DNA from: Phytoseiulus persimilis | Lineage: Eukaryota > Arthropoda > Arachnida > Mesostigmata > Phytoseiidae | Direction of reading: 5' to 3' | NCBI GenBank assembly: GCA_037576195.1 | Contig: CM075102.1 | Location: 39,428,745-39,492,744, forward strand | Length of the DNA stretch: 64,000 bases | The notes under the pieces: generated by a model | What the model was told of the DNA's origin: nothing | The model's input: the letters and a program-made list of their open reading frames with translations, nothing else | The model's database searches: none | Made by a program: the position numbers and the translations under genes | Part shown: one piece after another, positions 22,801 to 37,800 of the stretch | Layout of the letters: each line of letters starts with the position of its first letter | Numbering within the stretch: position 1 is the first letter of the stretch

Positions 22801-25800
22801 TCAGTGTTCGGGACCCTTAAGCATTCGGGAAGTTCGGGAAGCATGCCTTAGCCCAAGACTGAATTCCACAACATGTTTGAGTTGAGGGATTACTTTTTAA
22901 CGAATTCACTCGCGCTGCTGTGAGTGTGGAGTGTCAGATCATCGTATCGGCACCGCGCGAGAAGACTCAGTGAGCCGCAAATCAGTCAACCAGTGCGGCT
23001 CGCTCGCGTGGGCGGCGGAACTGACCGGTACGGCATCTGAGGTGTGTTGTCGTCGTCGTCGTCGAGTTATGGAGACAGAAACTACGGTCTGCATAATAGG
23101 TGCGAGTTGACGAACGAACAGTGTAGGTAGTCTAGACTCGGCGGCGGGTCGCTATAGACGCATGGCGACCGGTGTAATAGACGAGAATTCATTGCTTGCC
23201 TGCCTGCCTGCGTGGCTGACTGACTCTTGTAGTCCGTCAGTCTCCGCAATTACCAGCGAAGCGCTGCTCGGTCAGCGAGCCTACCGAGCAGTCGCTGGCT
23301 CGCTAGCTCGGGCAGACGGTGCGCGCAACCAAAAGATCCCTTGGGTGTTCCTAGTACGTAAGCCTGTGAGAGAGCCTGTGTGAAAAAACCAGCCTCTCGA
23401 AGCAAATTCACCCGTAGATTGTTGTCTCTTGTCACGGACTATTAAAACGACTTCATACAAAATGTGTGTGCCTAAGTGTCTGTTGCAGGCGGAGAACGAG
23501 TGTTGTGTGTGCATGCATGTGTCGCCGACTCCCCGAGGAATAGCCGGCCACCGGTTGGCTGCATTCATCGGCACTCGGCTTCACTCATATGAGAGGCTTA
23601 TTTATATTGACCGTTAGCAGGAATACGCCGTAACACCGATGTCACGTTGGGCAATATGTACGTGTTTTAGGCGGACACGTTTTTGGTGGCAGCGGCGATA
23701 GTGCAGCAGCTAAGGGTGGACACGCCAGGGAATACTTTAGCGGCCGATGACTTGTGAGGGAGGGAGTTACACCTGTTGTTGAAGAGCTGCCTCGAAGCCC
23801 GGATTTGCAAAACGGTACCACGGGACGACTACAAGCGATTACCACAACGATGTCAGTACGATAAATATCGTGCGATATCGCTGTATGGCGAGCTCACAGA
23901 AACAATCAAGAGCTTGAAGCGGACAAGAGCGAAACATGCCGACTGGAAGGAGGAATCCAGCTCCGAAATGGTCGGACGGACGGGCTCCGCCGCAATCAAC
24001 ATCGACGATCCATGTCTCTGCGGATGAGGCCTGGGATTGCCCCGTCGCCGGCGAAATGGTCGATGACTTATCGAAGATGACTTTCACGCCCATTGCGTGT
24101 ATGACACGCAAAAGCGTGACGCGTATGGGCGGTGTTCGATGCTCCGCAGCAAATCGCTCAGATCGACAGCACGGTATCGGCGGGCGCCCTCCCGCAAGTT
24201 TTCGAGACGGAGTGCTGATTGTCACTCGGGACTACGTGCCCGCTATGGAAACTGCATTTAGAATTGCTGATGTTATGGCGTGCAGCGCTCTCGGCGATTC
24301 TCACATGCACCAACAACGCCCTTATCTGAGATCGCTGAGTGATAGGCTGATTATTTTTCCGATGATCGGCTTGTTGGGCCGCCGGGCTGAGCGTGAGATT
24401 TCTCCGGGGAGTTCTCGAGATGAGAGCATCGTTCTACTTCTACAGTTTCCTCCATTCAACAGCTTGAATCCATCCGGCGAAAGTTCTGCCATGGCACACC
24501 CCCGAGAGCCGATTCGTCCTGGCTGTGCAACGAACGCCTCCGTGGAGGGTCGCCAACCTGAAAAGATCCGGGATGGTTATGAGGAGCTTGGAACTTCGTC
24601 TTATCCGGGTTGCCATGAGTCGTCTACTCTGAATGTGCAGCTCGCTGCCCGCACAGCTGCTGCCGCTTCCCCGCATCTTTCATTCAATGTTCATTGAATG
24701 AGCGCTCAATGATGAAGTTTCGGGCATTATACTGCTCTCTTTGTATGAAGCTGTTAATCATAAATCACCGCCATCTCCTCCGTCGACTCCACAGTCGTGT
24801 ACGACACGGCAGTAGGAGCTCACACGTCTGCCATGCCCTGCTCAAATATTTCTCGTATACTCCGATCAAAATGCTTCTCGTGTGCCGGGTCATGATATCT
24901 GAGGCAACGATCATTGCTTCTGATCAACGGAACGCATTCCCTGATTGACAGTTGGCTCATATCGACGGAACTTCAAATCAGATTCATGTTGAGCGATCGA
25001 GTTCCGGTTGTGTCCGTGAGCCGAGTGCCCTGAATATATCAAAATCACATTTACTCACAGAGTTTTGCCCTTCGAGGAATCCTTGAGTCAGGGAGCGAGA
25101 GCTTCTGATTAACAACGGGGCGTGCTCGCGGTCTTTTGCGCACCTCGCCCTCTCTCCCCCCTGACCCGCGATAGGCCTCACAGTGGAGGAACGGAATTCA
25201 AGCACAAAGTCGCGGATGCCTGCGATACTGGAGGATGCACGCATCTGTAAAGAGTGGGAACCATGGAAACCGCTCAGGCCTCGGTGCAGGTCCGCAGGTG
25301 ACGTGCAGACCGTTCAACAGTCTCGATTGTGTCCGAGGAAAGGATATTGGAGGTTTCCCGTGATCAGGCGAAAGGGGGAGGGGAGGGGGCCATTGGTGGG
25401 TTCTTTTTCGTTTTCGGAGAGCGATGAAGTAGTGCCACTCCGAACTCAAGATTGCTTTCCGCGGTCCCCTCCAGTCTTGGTGCGCCACTTGAGTTAATTG
25501 CGGCTGTTAATTAAGTCAGGACGCGATAAAAACAGAATTTTCCTGAATGAATGAACCGGTTCCGCAGAGCTGAAACCCTTCGTAGTCCACTCCTTCGACC
25601 CTTCGCGTTTCCCGCATTCCTCCCTCCGTTGACGAAGAAGCCGCAGCGACGACGGCGCTTGATTAAAAATCCGTGACGAGTTCTTGTCGCTTATCGGGAT
25701 CCCATAAATTACGATCAATTAGATGGTGTCTCGCTGTCAGGAACAATCGGCTCGATTCCACCTTCAGCTGAGGGGACTCATGGTGCGCCATTAATTCGAG

Positions 25801-28800
25801 CGTAAATCGCACGAAGCACCGCAGGTTTTTCGACGCCGTCGAAGCATTCCCACTGCCGAAACGGCCCGACAAGGCCCGGTGCCGTCTCGAGCAACGATAA
25901 ACAGACAGAAGTTTTGGCCCCGCCCCGTTCCTTGTGCGCCATGTTTAACAAACGGCTAATAGTTCACAGATAAATTATGTCCGTGACTTCCGCGAGAGAT
26001 GGAGACGGAAAGAAAATCGGAGATACATTCGATGGGCTACGAAACGCGAAATATAGCTGGTGGAGTGCAACCGGATGTTTTGATGGCTTCCGTATCCTCG
26101 CTGGATAGAGCGGGACTTTCACTGAGTGAGCGGCAAGCAAGCCGCCTCCCACGTGGTCGCCGTCGTCTCCCCCCCCCCCCCCCGCTGCTCCGACGAGAAC
26201 CCTCCGGCCATCAAAGAGACTCTTGGGAATCAACGGCCGCCATGTCGGCTTCCCAGTCAGTCGAGCCGGCCCGACCGCTTGCCTGGTTGCTTCTCTTCCT
26301 TCACTAAGGAGGGTTTGCAAGCCCGAGTCTGACCTCAGAGACTTGTACGTCATCCTTACGTCGCGTCGTCTCCGTGAGCCAGCGAAGTAGCCGTCGAGGC
26401 GACCCGCAAGCCAGTCATTCTGGATGGCTGTCACCGGAGCACAACATTTTTCAGCCAAACAATTCCAGTCCAGCAAGTAGCCCAGACAGACAGTTGTTCG
26501 GGCTGGTACAAAATCAAGAGACGCAAGGTTTTTGGCGCCCAGTTGCTTCACTCAGAAGGCGGGCGACACCGGCGACAGATCGTTGGCCTCAAATGAATCC
26601 AAAGGCTTCTTCTTGGCTCGAGTCGTCGCCGTGCTCCAACGTGTTTTGGCCCGGCCGAGCCGATTCCTACCGCCACCGCGGCCGCCGCTCAACGCGGACC
26701 GGCGGGCATGCTCTGGGAGCCTGCTCGCTCATGCCCTAAAAGCCAGTGACGGAAGCTGCCATGGAAAGCTCGACATGCCTTCAAAGGAACGCTGTTTCCA
26801 TTGCAGCTAGCCGCTCGTAACGGCAGAAAGCTTTCACAGTTCAGCCTCCGAACACATACATTCCTACACACTGGACGCCCAATCAATGATGCAATTTCAG
26901 CGTATCCTGCATCAATCATTCGCATGAGCTCCGCAAAAGAGAGACAGACCTTGAGGTGTCTCCTCCAGCCTTGGTTCTCGTTCAGTGTAGAAACACCCGG
27001 AAGGGCCCGCGGACAACCGAACGCACATGCGTGCGACACGCTCCAATCATTCACATAAATCGATGGCATCCAACAGCCGCCGCGCACAGGGCCGCATGTA
27101 TGAGCCCTTCCCGCGACGCGGGACGTCCTGAATTGCGCGTCTCGCAACGGTTGAGCCAGCTCAGACGGGATCCAGGAGAACGAGGTCCTGTTTTAGCGAA
27201 ACAATTAGTCCCAGAGTCAGGACGGCGTTGTTCGCAGACAGAGTTTAAGCGAGCGTTCAACGCGGGAATGCGTCTCTGAGCGTAAGCTTCCGATCTATTC
27301 GAGCAAACCTTTCTCTTCAACATTCTCGCCGCTTGCTTCTGCGGAGCCCCTGCGACGGTGCGAGTTCGGTCGGCCCCTCGAGGACGGTGATCCTGAAAAG
27401 AGTCCTCGACGATATCGGATCCGACTGAAAAGTTTCGGAGATCAGCCGTTGACAAGCCTATCCAAACAAGGCATTAGCATCGGAGCGTTAGTTCCTGTGG
27501 TTTCTGAAAGCACCCATTGTGGCGCTGCGGCGAGGCGCGAGATTGAGACGAGGAGACAAGGGTTGGCTGTGTTTGCTAATCGAACTTAATGGACCCGTTC
27601 AGTAGCAATGCTCACTGGCGGGGAGCTGCGGCGTGGAGACAATGCATCATCACGGAGACCGGGTGATCACATGGGTGCTATGGAAGAAAGATGGAAGCGT
27701 GCGGGCGACCGGACGGGCGAATCGGTCGAACAACCGCGGCTGACGGAACGAGAGGGACATATGAGGATTCGGGGGAAAAGCTAAAAGCTGTGATGCAAGA
27801 TGCGTCGCCTATCTGACTTTTGGCGGTTCGTCGGTCCCGGAGTGATTGACCGACCGATCTCACCGGACCGTCCGTCCTGTCGATGCGGCCTGAGCATTCC
27901 GTTGTGGTGAGTAATGAAGCGTGGTCATCTGTTCAATATCCGGCTCGAGCCTGCAGGGTTTCCTCGAGTGAGTGACTGACTGACTAGCTGTCCCATCGGC
28001 AGTCGGCTCGGACCACGAATCCTCCTTAACAACCCCGTGTTCTCCGGGGCCGCTGTTTCCCTCGTGTCATCCTCTTGCCCAGCCCCAATGTTGCACGACG
28101 GCGGCGTGCTTCCTCGTTCGGCCATCGATAGAGAAGGGACCGGGTAGCATGTCATGACGCGATCGATAGCAGATAAGAACAACATGTTGTGACAATCTCC
28201 GACCACGTCAGCCCGGCTCTGTATCGGGAGCCGGCGAAGAAACAGTGGAGCTCTCGTTAGTTCCCCGGGGGGACGGCCGCGGTCTCATTGAAAATTCCGA
28301 AAACACCATCCTCGCGTCGTAGAACACCTTCCGCTAATCGAGCCGGTCACGCGCCTCATTTAAAGCGCATCTATCACGAGGGAAACACCGAAACTGTGAT
28401 TATTATCATTATCACCGGCATTATATCGAACTGTGATCGCTGCTGGCGGCAGCTCATGACGCTCCGATGAACTTTCCCGCCGGGATGGCCACGTTTAATC
28501 GCAGTCTGTCAACCAAGCACGGCATGGAAGCAGCCACCGAGTGAATATGGTGTCTGTGCATGCGCCGTTTTCAGTGGCTCGCGCTGCGCTTTCGTATTTC
28601 CCTCCGTTTCTTGACATACGCAAGCGGGGAGAAGGGGAAGAAGTATCGCTCCCTGATCAGGATGTCACAATAGCGTGGAAAATACGATATTCGACCTGTG
28701 AAACACACAGACGGTGAGCTATGTGAAGCGAGTTCAGGCACCGCGAGCAAGCGGGCGGCCGGCTGGCAGGCAGGCACGGGGACAAGCGAACGGCGGCGGC

Positions 28801-31800
28801 TGCATAAAACGACGCTAATGGAGCCTCCATTGCATCGACGTCACCGTAATGCGAACCTGTCTTTCTGCTTCACATGCTCGCTGAATTCGCTCATCAGTTA
28901 TTAGAGGATTAATCGCATCGTCGTCATCCATGTCGTTGGGTCCGAGTGAACGTCACCCGAGCGAACGTCAATCGAAATCACCCAAACATTCCTCGGCGTC
29001 CATCGGACTGCGCCCGACCGTTTGTTGAAGGATCAAGCGACGTACTCACGCGACATTCATTATTATTGTCAATCCTCGGAGGGAGCCACCCCACGCAAGA
29101 CTTGTGTTTGGCCTGCGAAGGATTTTCGAGTGGTCTTCCGAGGAACAAGTTTTCAATTGATTCATTAGCGCTCGGCGGCAGAGAAATTGAAGGGAGAAAC
29201 CACAAAACTACAACAATGGAACTCACAAAGTTTTGCCGCTGTCTGACGGCTTGTGTTGGCCGTGGTCGTCCCTTGCCAAGGAATAGAGTTGGACAGAGGA
29301 CCAAACGGAACAGAAATCCTCTCTCAACAGTCTGGCCTCGGGAGAGAATGCGGGAGAGTTGGGGAAAATTCTGAGTTAGAGAGACATCCGCGGTTCGCAT
29401 ACACGGTCGATGGGAATTTCCTCTTGTTGTACAAGCGCGCCAAATGAGACACGGGTCACTTACTCCATTGCTATCCAAATAATACAACGCGGACCGACAA
29501 TGGAGGAGGTTCCTATCGGACTATGAATCCGAGAGTGGCGGTGAAGATTGAAAGGGCCCGAGAGACTACGAGGAACTTTCGAGGAGCGTGATTTTGGAGT
29601 GAAATGAAGGATACCATTTTTGAGAACGGCCCCATAATGGACCAGATCCTCCAACCCTGGAACATCCTGGACGTTCCAAACTCCTCGTAACTTTCTTCAG
29701 TTGATCTTGGCTCTGGAAACTAGTCCCGCTCGTTTCACTCCGTGGATTCATCAAGCGATAGTGGATGACGCGGGGGCACACCACAACAATGTGCAATGTG
29801 TCGCTTTAGACAACAAGGTGTGCTTTTTCGTTGCCAGTAAGTAGAGAAGCACAAAAATCGATCGAAGGCGGCGCGGAAGATAATGCGGAGTGCCCGTTCT
29901 AGCTATTCAGAGGTTGGAATATGGTTAACGATGATCTTGTCTGCGAAATCATCCGAAATCTCTGGTTGCTTGTAACTATTTGAGATACGAGACCCAGCTG
30001 CCCCCTTGGATCGCCCAAAAGGAATGCCTAGCTCTATGTATGAGGGTTCTGCATCGGCCTAAATGGTCTGTATCCATGAAATCGAATCATCATGTGACAC
30101 TCCTTTGTTTGTTCACTTTCTCTTGATTTTCTCGCTGAATGTTAGCCTCACTGCGGCTTTTCTGAGTGTGATTTAGAGTCGTTGAGCACGAAAGGCTCTG
30201 ATTCGGGAGCGAAATGTCGAGAAAAGTCGCTGATAATTATCGTTTTCTTTCTTGCTTCCCCTCCCCTCCCTCTATCCAGCCAGTCCCATTTGCGCTCCGG
30301 TGTGCCCCACCTCACGACGCTGTTGAAGGCAGCCAATGACAATTTTGACGGTGTAATTCGAAAGGCGCTGGATAGCCCACAGATGTTGACGATATCTTTT
30401 CCAACATCTCTTCTTCTGACTCAGAAGCTGTCAGGAAAATATTGTGGTGTTGTCTTCGCCCTAACGTCTCGCTGAATTTAATCTGATGCGGCGAAACCTC
30501 TCCTCCCATCGCCGAAACATATCTCGAGAATAAGTCGAGTATTTGTTCCAATAGGAGGAGAGAAAGAATTTTTTTTTCCACTGGGGACATCGGACATCGA
30601 TTTTTCAAACGAGAAAGTGGAGGAAAACGGAACCGAGCGGCCCGGAGAATATCCTCAAAGAAAATGGATTCAAGCAAAATCAATTCTTGTGGAATCTGTC
30701 ATCAGCAGACTGAGCTCTCTTCGTCCCACCCAGAACCCTACCTCCGAATGAAATATCCAGGAGGAAACAAACAATGCGTGAGATTCAATTTTTTCGGAGA
30801 AGATCGCAAAGCTGTCGCCGGAGTTCGGGAACAAGATCGTTCCACCGTGTCACCGTTCCACGGACACGATGAACGGTTCCAATCGCTGGATGGGTGAATT
30901 AAAAAAAGTTAATTACTTCGTGACACGGATCCTGGAGTCGGGCATTGCTCGAAGATTTCAATAGACGCGCTCATTGCGATGCCTCCGTGAGAGTGCCTCG
31001 TTCATTCTCAACTTGGTCATTTGGAAACAAAGGCCGAGTAATTTCAGGTAATGCACCGCCTCAAACTGATAATGGCTATCGGCGACCAGACGGGATAATC
31101 AAGAGGGACTCCAAACCCCGTACGGTACTGGTTTCTCCACCCTGACTACAGGGATCTTTCGCAATCAACTAGTCTTTCATCGGGTCAACTATGAGTACAC
31201 AGGGGAAAATGTAACACGGTAGTTGATGCATTGCCACTATAAGGGACGATCTTGGTACCGTGGCTGCGGGATACTGGCACTCTATCACAGAATGAGGCAA
31301 CAAATCACAGCGGCGCAAGCTGCCGAAGTCTTTGTCCCGCTAAAATTGCTCATTACGCGGTCCGTACCTAATTGTAAATCCGATGAGACGACCGTGGCGT
31401 GTGTAGTCCGACCGAAAATAGACTTCCCGATGAAACTGCCAGGGTCGGCTTCGGATAATCTGGCGGATCTTCAAGTTGGTTCCGTCTGGACTTTCAATCA
31501 CGCGGCAGAGCTTCCACCCACTCTGTTTTCTTCCAACAAGATCAAGTGAAAAGTGAAAGTTACGCTCTTGACTCGTCGCCTACCCTGACTCTGAGATCCT
31601 TGAAAGAAATTGATCAAAACAACTGAACAACTTCTGCTTGAGAGGATTCTGCTCCGGAGAATCCAGAGGGTGACAGCGGCTCAGTTTTGATCGGTCAATT
31701 CTTAGATTGAGTTGATCGAAAACGACCAAGATACCTCCGACCGGTGAAAAATGTCACATGAGCTCCAGTGCTCGCTTCAAGCCAACTCTTGCCTGGCAGG

Positions 31801-34800
31801 AAGGACAGGCTCCTACAAGCCTGCTTCAGAGAGCAGACTAAAAACAGCTGGTTCTCGGCCGCTCGGAATGACGTTGATTATAGCATGCGATAATCATCAA
31901 ACGCGTCAGCTGTCTCGGACGAGATCAGTGCACGGAGTCAGCGGTATATTTGACTGCAGGATCATATCCGAACTCTTTCATCATGCTTCACGGGGCAATT
32001 TTTATTAGCGTCTCGTGCTCGCCGTTTTTTATTCAAAGGACTGAGGCACTGTCAGCGGAGAATGTTTGCCAGGAGAATGATGTCATCGGAATTCGGAAGG
32101 GTTCTCTGTTGTGAGAGCGACAATTTATATGGCATGATGTAGTGCACGCCTGACCCATTGCTCACCGAACCTGTTAATAAGGGATCGTGCTGCCATGAAA
32201 ATTGGCAGCCGCCCGTTCGGACTCGCTCCTCCGTGTTTGTTCAGTTAGATGGTCGGGGTAGTGGCTTCAGAAACGCAATAATATCGGCTTTGAACAAATT
32301 CGAAATTCGACCTGCGCCGAGTTGTGTGCGAAAATAGCGCTGAGAGCTACTTCTGCGAGGACGCAACATATTGCGTTGGAGGTCCTTGGAAATCATGCGG
32401 GGAAAGATTTGATCGATCGTTAGAGAGATCTCGGAACGTCTTTGTGACTTTTCAATCTCATGCTCCGGCGAGAAGCCTTCTTCGTGACAGCGACATTTAC
32501 CCTGCTGGTTGCTGACTCGACGTCGCGGATGCTTGTCCGCTGTAGCTGGTTTTCTGCTGTAATCGTTGTTTTATTTTACAGTCTTGGCTGCCGCTATCAG
32601 CTAGTTTCCACGTTCTCTCCCGCTTGTTGTGGGACATTTCAGTGTCACGATAAAGGGAGCGACCGGGGGCCGAGATGAAATCATGAAACGAATCTTGAAA
32701 TGGATCATGCCGCTACAGCATGCGATTCAATCATGCTCGTCTTATTATGTCTGTTTCCCTCTCCACGAGTCTCTTTCCAAAACGTTATCAGCCGCGATGG
32801 TCGTTGCGTTTGCTCATGGTGCCATAAAGATAGTCCGAATTCACGAGTTTCGATTCCTGTGAACATATCTCATAAAACATCCGGATAATTGTCTCCCTCC
32901 AGTTGGGTGAGCCGAGCGAAGAAATCTCTTGACGTTACTAGCCTGTGTCCTAGCTGTCCTCGAGATCATTTCGATCGAGGCGGGGGAATCTACCGAGATA
33001 TCGGCGCTTCCTTCGAGGAGTTGATCGACCGCGGCACCCGTCCCGTTCGAGGGCTACGATTGATCGCTCTGAATGCTTAAGGCACCGGCTTCCCAACGTT
33101 TCTGGAAGCTCACAGCTCTGTCGAAACGAACGTCGGAGAGATTCGATTATCTAGAAGCCGATTTCTGGTCGAACTCCCGTATTTGTCAGTCTTCTGACGC
33201 CGGATACCTAAAACGATATCCATCATCGGGGACAATCAAGTGATACTCTGAAGAAGCTGTTCTCAATCGAATGAGGTTGAACGGTTCGCCTCTGATGGTC
33301 CGAGCAGCACTACTCGGACGCATCGGGACAACCGACGTGTAATTTCGGGCAATCATCTTTCTCTTACGTAATTGTTATCAGTTTTTACATCTCCGTCTGC
33401 GGGCGAGTGTCGACCCTGCTGAGTGAGTGTCGATTTAATTTGGAGCACTATTATTCAGCCTTGTCAGAAACGCTTCTTTTCCTCCTGATCGTTGTCGAAG
33501 GTGTTCGACACATCTTCCTCACGCGAAGTCTCCTCTGAAGGGGGAGATTGCTCCGAAAAAAAAACGGAATGGACAGATAGATACTGATCAATGCAAAAAT
33601 GGAGTAGCAGACGGTTGTACGTACGGGCCGGAAGCTTGCCGAAATCCAATATCAATCAGAAGAACTTGTTGATGAGTAATCCGCCACTAAAGATGACCGT
33701 TGTTGTTCTGAGTAGGGGTTGTTGGCGATTTTTTTCGGGAGGAAATCCAGAACCGCACTGGGGTTCTGAACTCCCTCAGCCGGATCCTCGGTGGGGAGCG
33801 TTTCTCGCGGCTCTTGATGGCTCATGAGAGAAAAGTCCCCGATTCCCGCTCCGACATTCACCTCACGCAGTCGTCATCGGCGGCCAGAAAGCGAATTTCT
33901 GATGTCGAAACGGTTGAGATGCTGCGCCTGATCTACGCTGGTGTGGACGTACACCCTGATTCCTGGGGAGCTGACTCCAGGTGAGCATGATGGCAAATGC
34001 AATGTATTTTCTCCAAGGATCACTCCATGTAATGGCGGCATACCCCGCGTTCTCGGGCGGTAAGCTATTCGGTTTCGCTTGCCTCGCCCAAGGTTACGAT
34101 TGGGCAGCATTCCAAAAACGCAACTTTCGACTCAACACTTCCGAGCAGCGCCAAACAACGCAGGGAAAAAGTGAACGAGGACGGAACACAAAAAGTGATC
34201 CAATGGGAGAAATCGAGCGGGAGAAGATCCTGATGGTTCTGTGTGAGTGCCGCAACGCAACGATCGACTTCATCATGAACCATCGCAGATTAAGCTGATT
34301 AAACTCGGGCTCATCAATCTCCGGAATTTTGGCGAAACTTCCTCCATCCTACGTTTTATCCTCGGAACGTCCTCAAGGCAGCTTCGCTTCGCAAGGAACG
34401 GAATCAGATCAAGATCCCATACAATTAATGTTGATTGTCTGAAACTGAATTAGAAGAGCGGACCCGCTTCGGATTCCGGCTTGGCGCGACCGTCGAGCCA
34501 GGTGTTGAAAGGGCTTCGCAAAGCTGCCCGATAGAAGCGTGAAGGTCTCTGGGAACCCACACACCCCACTTCAATTCGGTCGTTGTGTTTTTCGTTCTCC
34601 CATTTTTCTCCGATTCTCTCTCCTTCGTTTCGTCCTGTCAGAACGAATATGAAGAAGCTTTTGAAATGCAGGGCGAAAATCTTGGAGGGATTCGTTGACT
34701 CCGCGAGACTCGGACAGATCATGGGGATCTGGATGCGCGGAAAAGCTGAGTCGGTATGAGTCGACGCAGGAGACGAGACGACAATCCAGGCGGAATCGAG

Positions 34801-37800
34801 AGCTCACCGATTCTGACTTCATGTTTGCCCCGGGGCTCGATTCACCACGACGACTTCGATGCAGCTTCAGGATGGTTGCTAAGTATAATTGCGGGGCGAT
34901 TTGTGAACAAATTTATCGGTTTTATATAAATACAGGCCAAGCGGCCGGGCAGCCGTTCGTTTGATCGCTCTGTCATGGTGGAACTGCAGAAGCATCCGCA
35001 GCAGTTTGCTGGCTAAGAGCAATTTTGCTATTTCGAGTGTGCTAAATAGCGACCGACATCTTCTGTCATCGTGGAACGTCGGCTCGGACGCGACTCCGAC
35101 CCAAGTCACAGGCAGTTTATCTTCTTTTTTCTCATTTACAAGCCTTTCCTGAATATAAATTTTCTCGGACCTGTCATGATCGCGTCCCTGTGCGCTCGCT
35201 CGTTACTCGATTCAAGGTAATCAAATCGATACACCGTCGATTCGTCAAACATTCAATTGTCCAAAGTCGGAGAGACGTATATGGGCCTCAATCGCTCGCT
35301 TCAATACGCTGTTGCGGAACGGCGAACTAGCCACAGCCATGGACTAACTCTATGTGAGAGTGTTTTGCCGGCCTGTGATCATCAAGCTGGTGTTGGTGTC
35401 GGAGTCGATATCGAATGATATTTCCTCGTGCAGCGTCTCCCGCTGGGCGCCTAGAGGTTCTCTCGACAGTTCCCAACGGTGCCACGCCGCCCGTTCCCGC
35501 CGAGAAAGCGTCCGCCCACCGTTTGCTTCCCTCTAGAGGTCGAGACTCTTGTGGGATTTTTCATCCGACAGAGAGATATTGTACTCCTGCACAAAGCGGC
35601 GGCCAATGTCCTGTCTGCCCGTTCTCACCTCCTCCTACGCCGCCGCCGCCGTCGCCGCCGCCGCCTCGGTATCTGGTCGCAAGGGATACGACGATTTATT
35701 TTCTTTTGTCGGCTCCCATGGTCGGCACAGCGCTAATAGACACGATGCAAATGAAAGGTTATTGGGCGGAACGCGGAGCCAGGTTTCAGAGATGGCGCGG
35801 GAGCAGCCGAGGGCGGCACCCGATCTTGGGGCTCTTACATTGCGCGAGAAAAAAAAACAGAAAACTCTTTTCCTAATGTACAGCCGCTGTCGTTGTCAGA
35901 CTCGGTGCTCCGGTAACGACGACGACGACCACGACCAGGTCAGTGGCATTTCTGTGGAGGCGAGACGGCGATCCGGCTGCGTGGAACGAGCAGAGAAAAC
36001 CCTCCAAAATGATGCGAATTCGCGGGGCGACATTTGGGAAGGAGACAAGGCGACGAGTTCTCTACGACTTCCTTGGCGACAGTCGCCGTCGAATTCATCC
36101 TCTCGTTCGTTCGTTCACTCACTCAGAGGGCGACTTGCAGTATCGTCACACACACACACACACATCCACCAAGCCAGCCACGCACTCTGAAGAAGTCTAC
36201 AAACGTTGTAGAGTGGGACGGCTGACTATGACACGCCGCCGTTCAGTGAGTTCCAGTTGGCTTAATCTACGGACGAAAAACATCAACCTCTACCTGGCCG
36301 AGATAAGTTATGACTCCTTTCACCCGTCTCTCGACTCGCTCGGATGCGGCGAATCTTTGGCTGCCTTCCCTGACTGGATCGTGGTACGTCGGTCGGTTTC
36401 CCTGTCGGTGCCATACCGGTAAGTCATCCAAGCCAGTCGTTCTCGCAAGAGCAACTCGCCCGACGCCAGAGCGACTCGGCAGGAGAACGACGAGCGGGTC
36501 ACAAACTAAACTTTCGTGTCATTTCTCGAAAGGCACGTCTACGCGGATCGGGTCGCTCGGAGGATTCGAGGGGACTTGTCAGCGATGCATCGACGGAAGC
36601 AAGAAAGACCCGAACGAAAACTGCTTCTTGTCTACCCAGTGTCCGGCTCCGCCTCACGCCCTTTTGCTCCTGGTCTCGGATGACAGGCTCCCATTGTCAA
36701 TATGGCAGGGAGCTGGATGCCGAATCAGTTCCGTTCGAGCGCAGTCGGATTCCAGGGCACAAACTCATTGTTTAGAGTGAAGGAGAGGGAGACGTGGAAC
36801 GAAACATGAATGAAAGGGAAGGCGGCTCGAGATCTCAATGGGCGCCGAGTTCGCTCGTTGTGCAGGCCGAATGCTGCTTTGTAGGGATCAATGATGCGCA
36901 CGAGCTCAAAGCACCGAAAGGCTTCGATGTCAGCTCCTTCGACGCTCAGTCCCGCCCTCCGAATACTTTTGACCCGAGCGCTCCTATTTCTCCCAACGGT
37001 GAGCTTTTCAACCCACGTTTCGCACAACCGCGGATTAAGAGTTTCCATCGCCTCAACGAGTGATGGCCCCGAGGGCCCCGAACGTAGCTTTTAACGCTCA
37101 CCACCAGAGATCCCTTTCTGCGGGTCGCTCAGACACAATCGGAATTGATAGATCCATCCGAAATATCGGCCTGTTGTGATATGCCACGTTGGGACTCACG
37201 GCGTCGGAGCTACAGAACACCTTGTGAACCGCAGAAATTGATGCACAACGCTTCCTTCTAAAAACGGCCCAACGTGTATCACCTGTACAGCGTTGCATTC
37301 CGGGAGCTCGATGGCGGAACTCCGTTCATTCGTCAAAGAGTTGCTAGCAAGCGGAAATCGCCACCGCCATCGAGCGCCTCGCGGGCGAGCGAAGCGGGCG
37401 TTCCAGGAGAAAAAGTTCGCGGAAGGTCTGCTGGCGACGCACCCTCGACGAATCGTTGCTATCACAAGCTGTGACATCCATGCGCGCCTGCACCGCTGTT
37501 GAACATTTGGGGAGATCCAACCCATGGTTTGTGGTAGTTCGTTCATGAGACCGCTTGTTTGCGTGGTTCCTCTCGGCTCACTGGGGCGTCCACAAGAGTG
37601 ATCTCTGGCTCGACGCTCTGGGCCCGAGCTCGATGGGATGCCTCCAAGACCACGACGAGGATGACAAAAACGACGGCGACAGCGTCAACGAGGACGACAA
37701 CGCCGACGTTGACTCCAACTTCAAAAGACGGTGGCGGAAACTCTGACAGGATACGTTGCCGATCGATGAGACGCTTTGATCGATGAGGACACTTTGGGCC

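Noticed and set aside
35415..36190. Long frames of 153 and 213 codons on the + strand
   Set aside because: Opened by the GCC repeat at 35639-35665; homopolymeric Ala, Pro or Arg runs and no domain.
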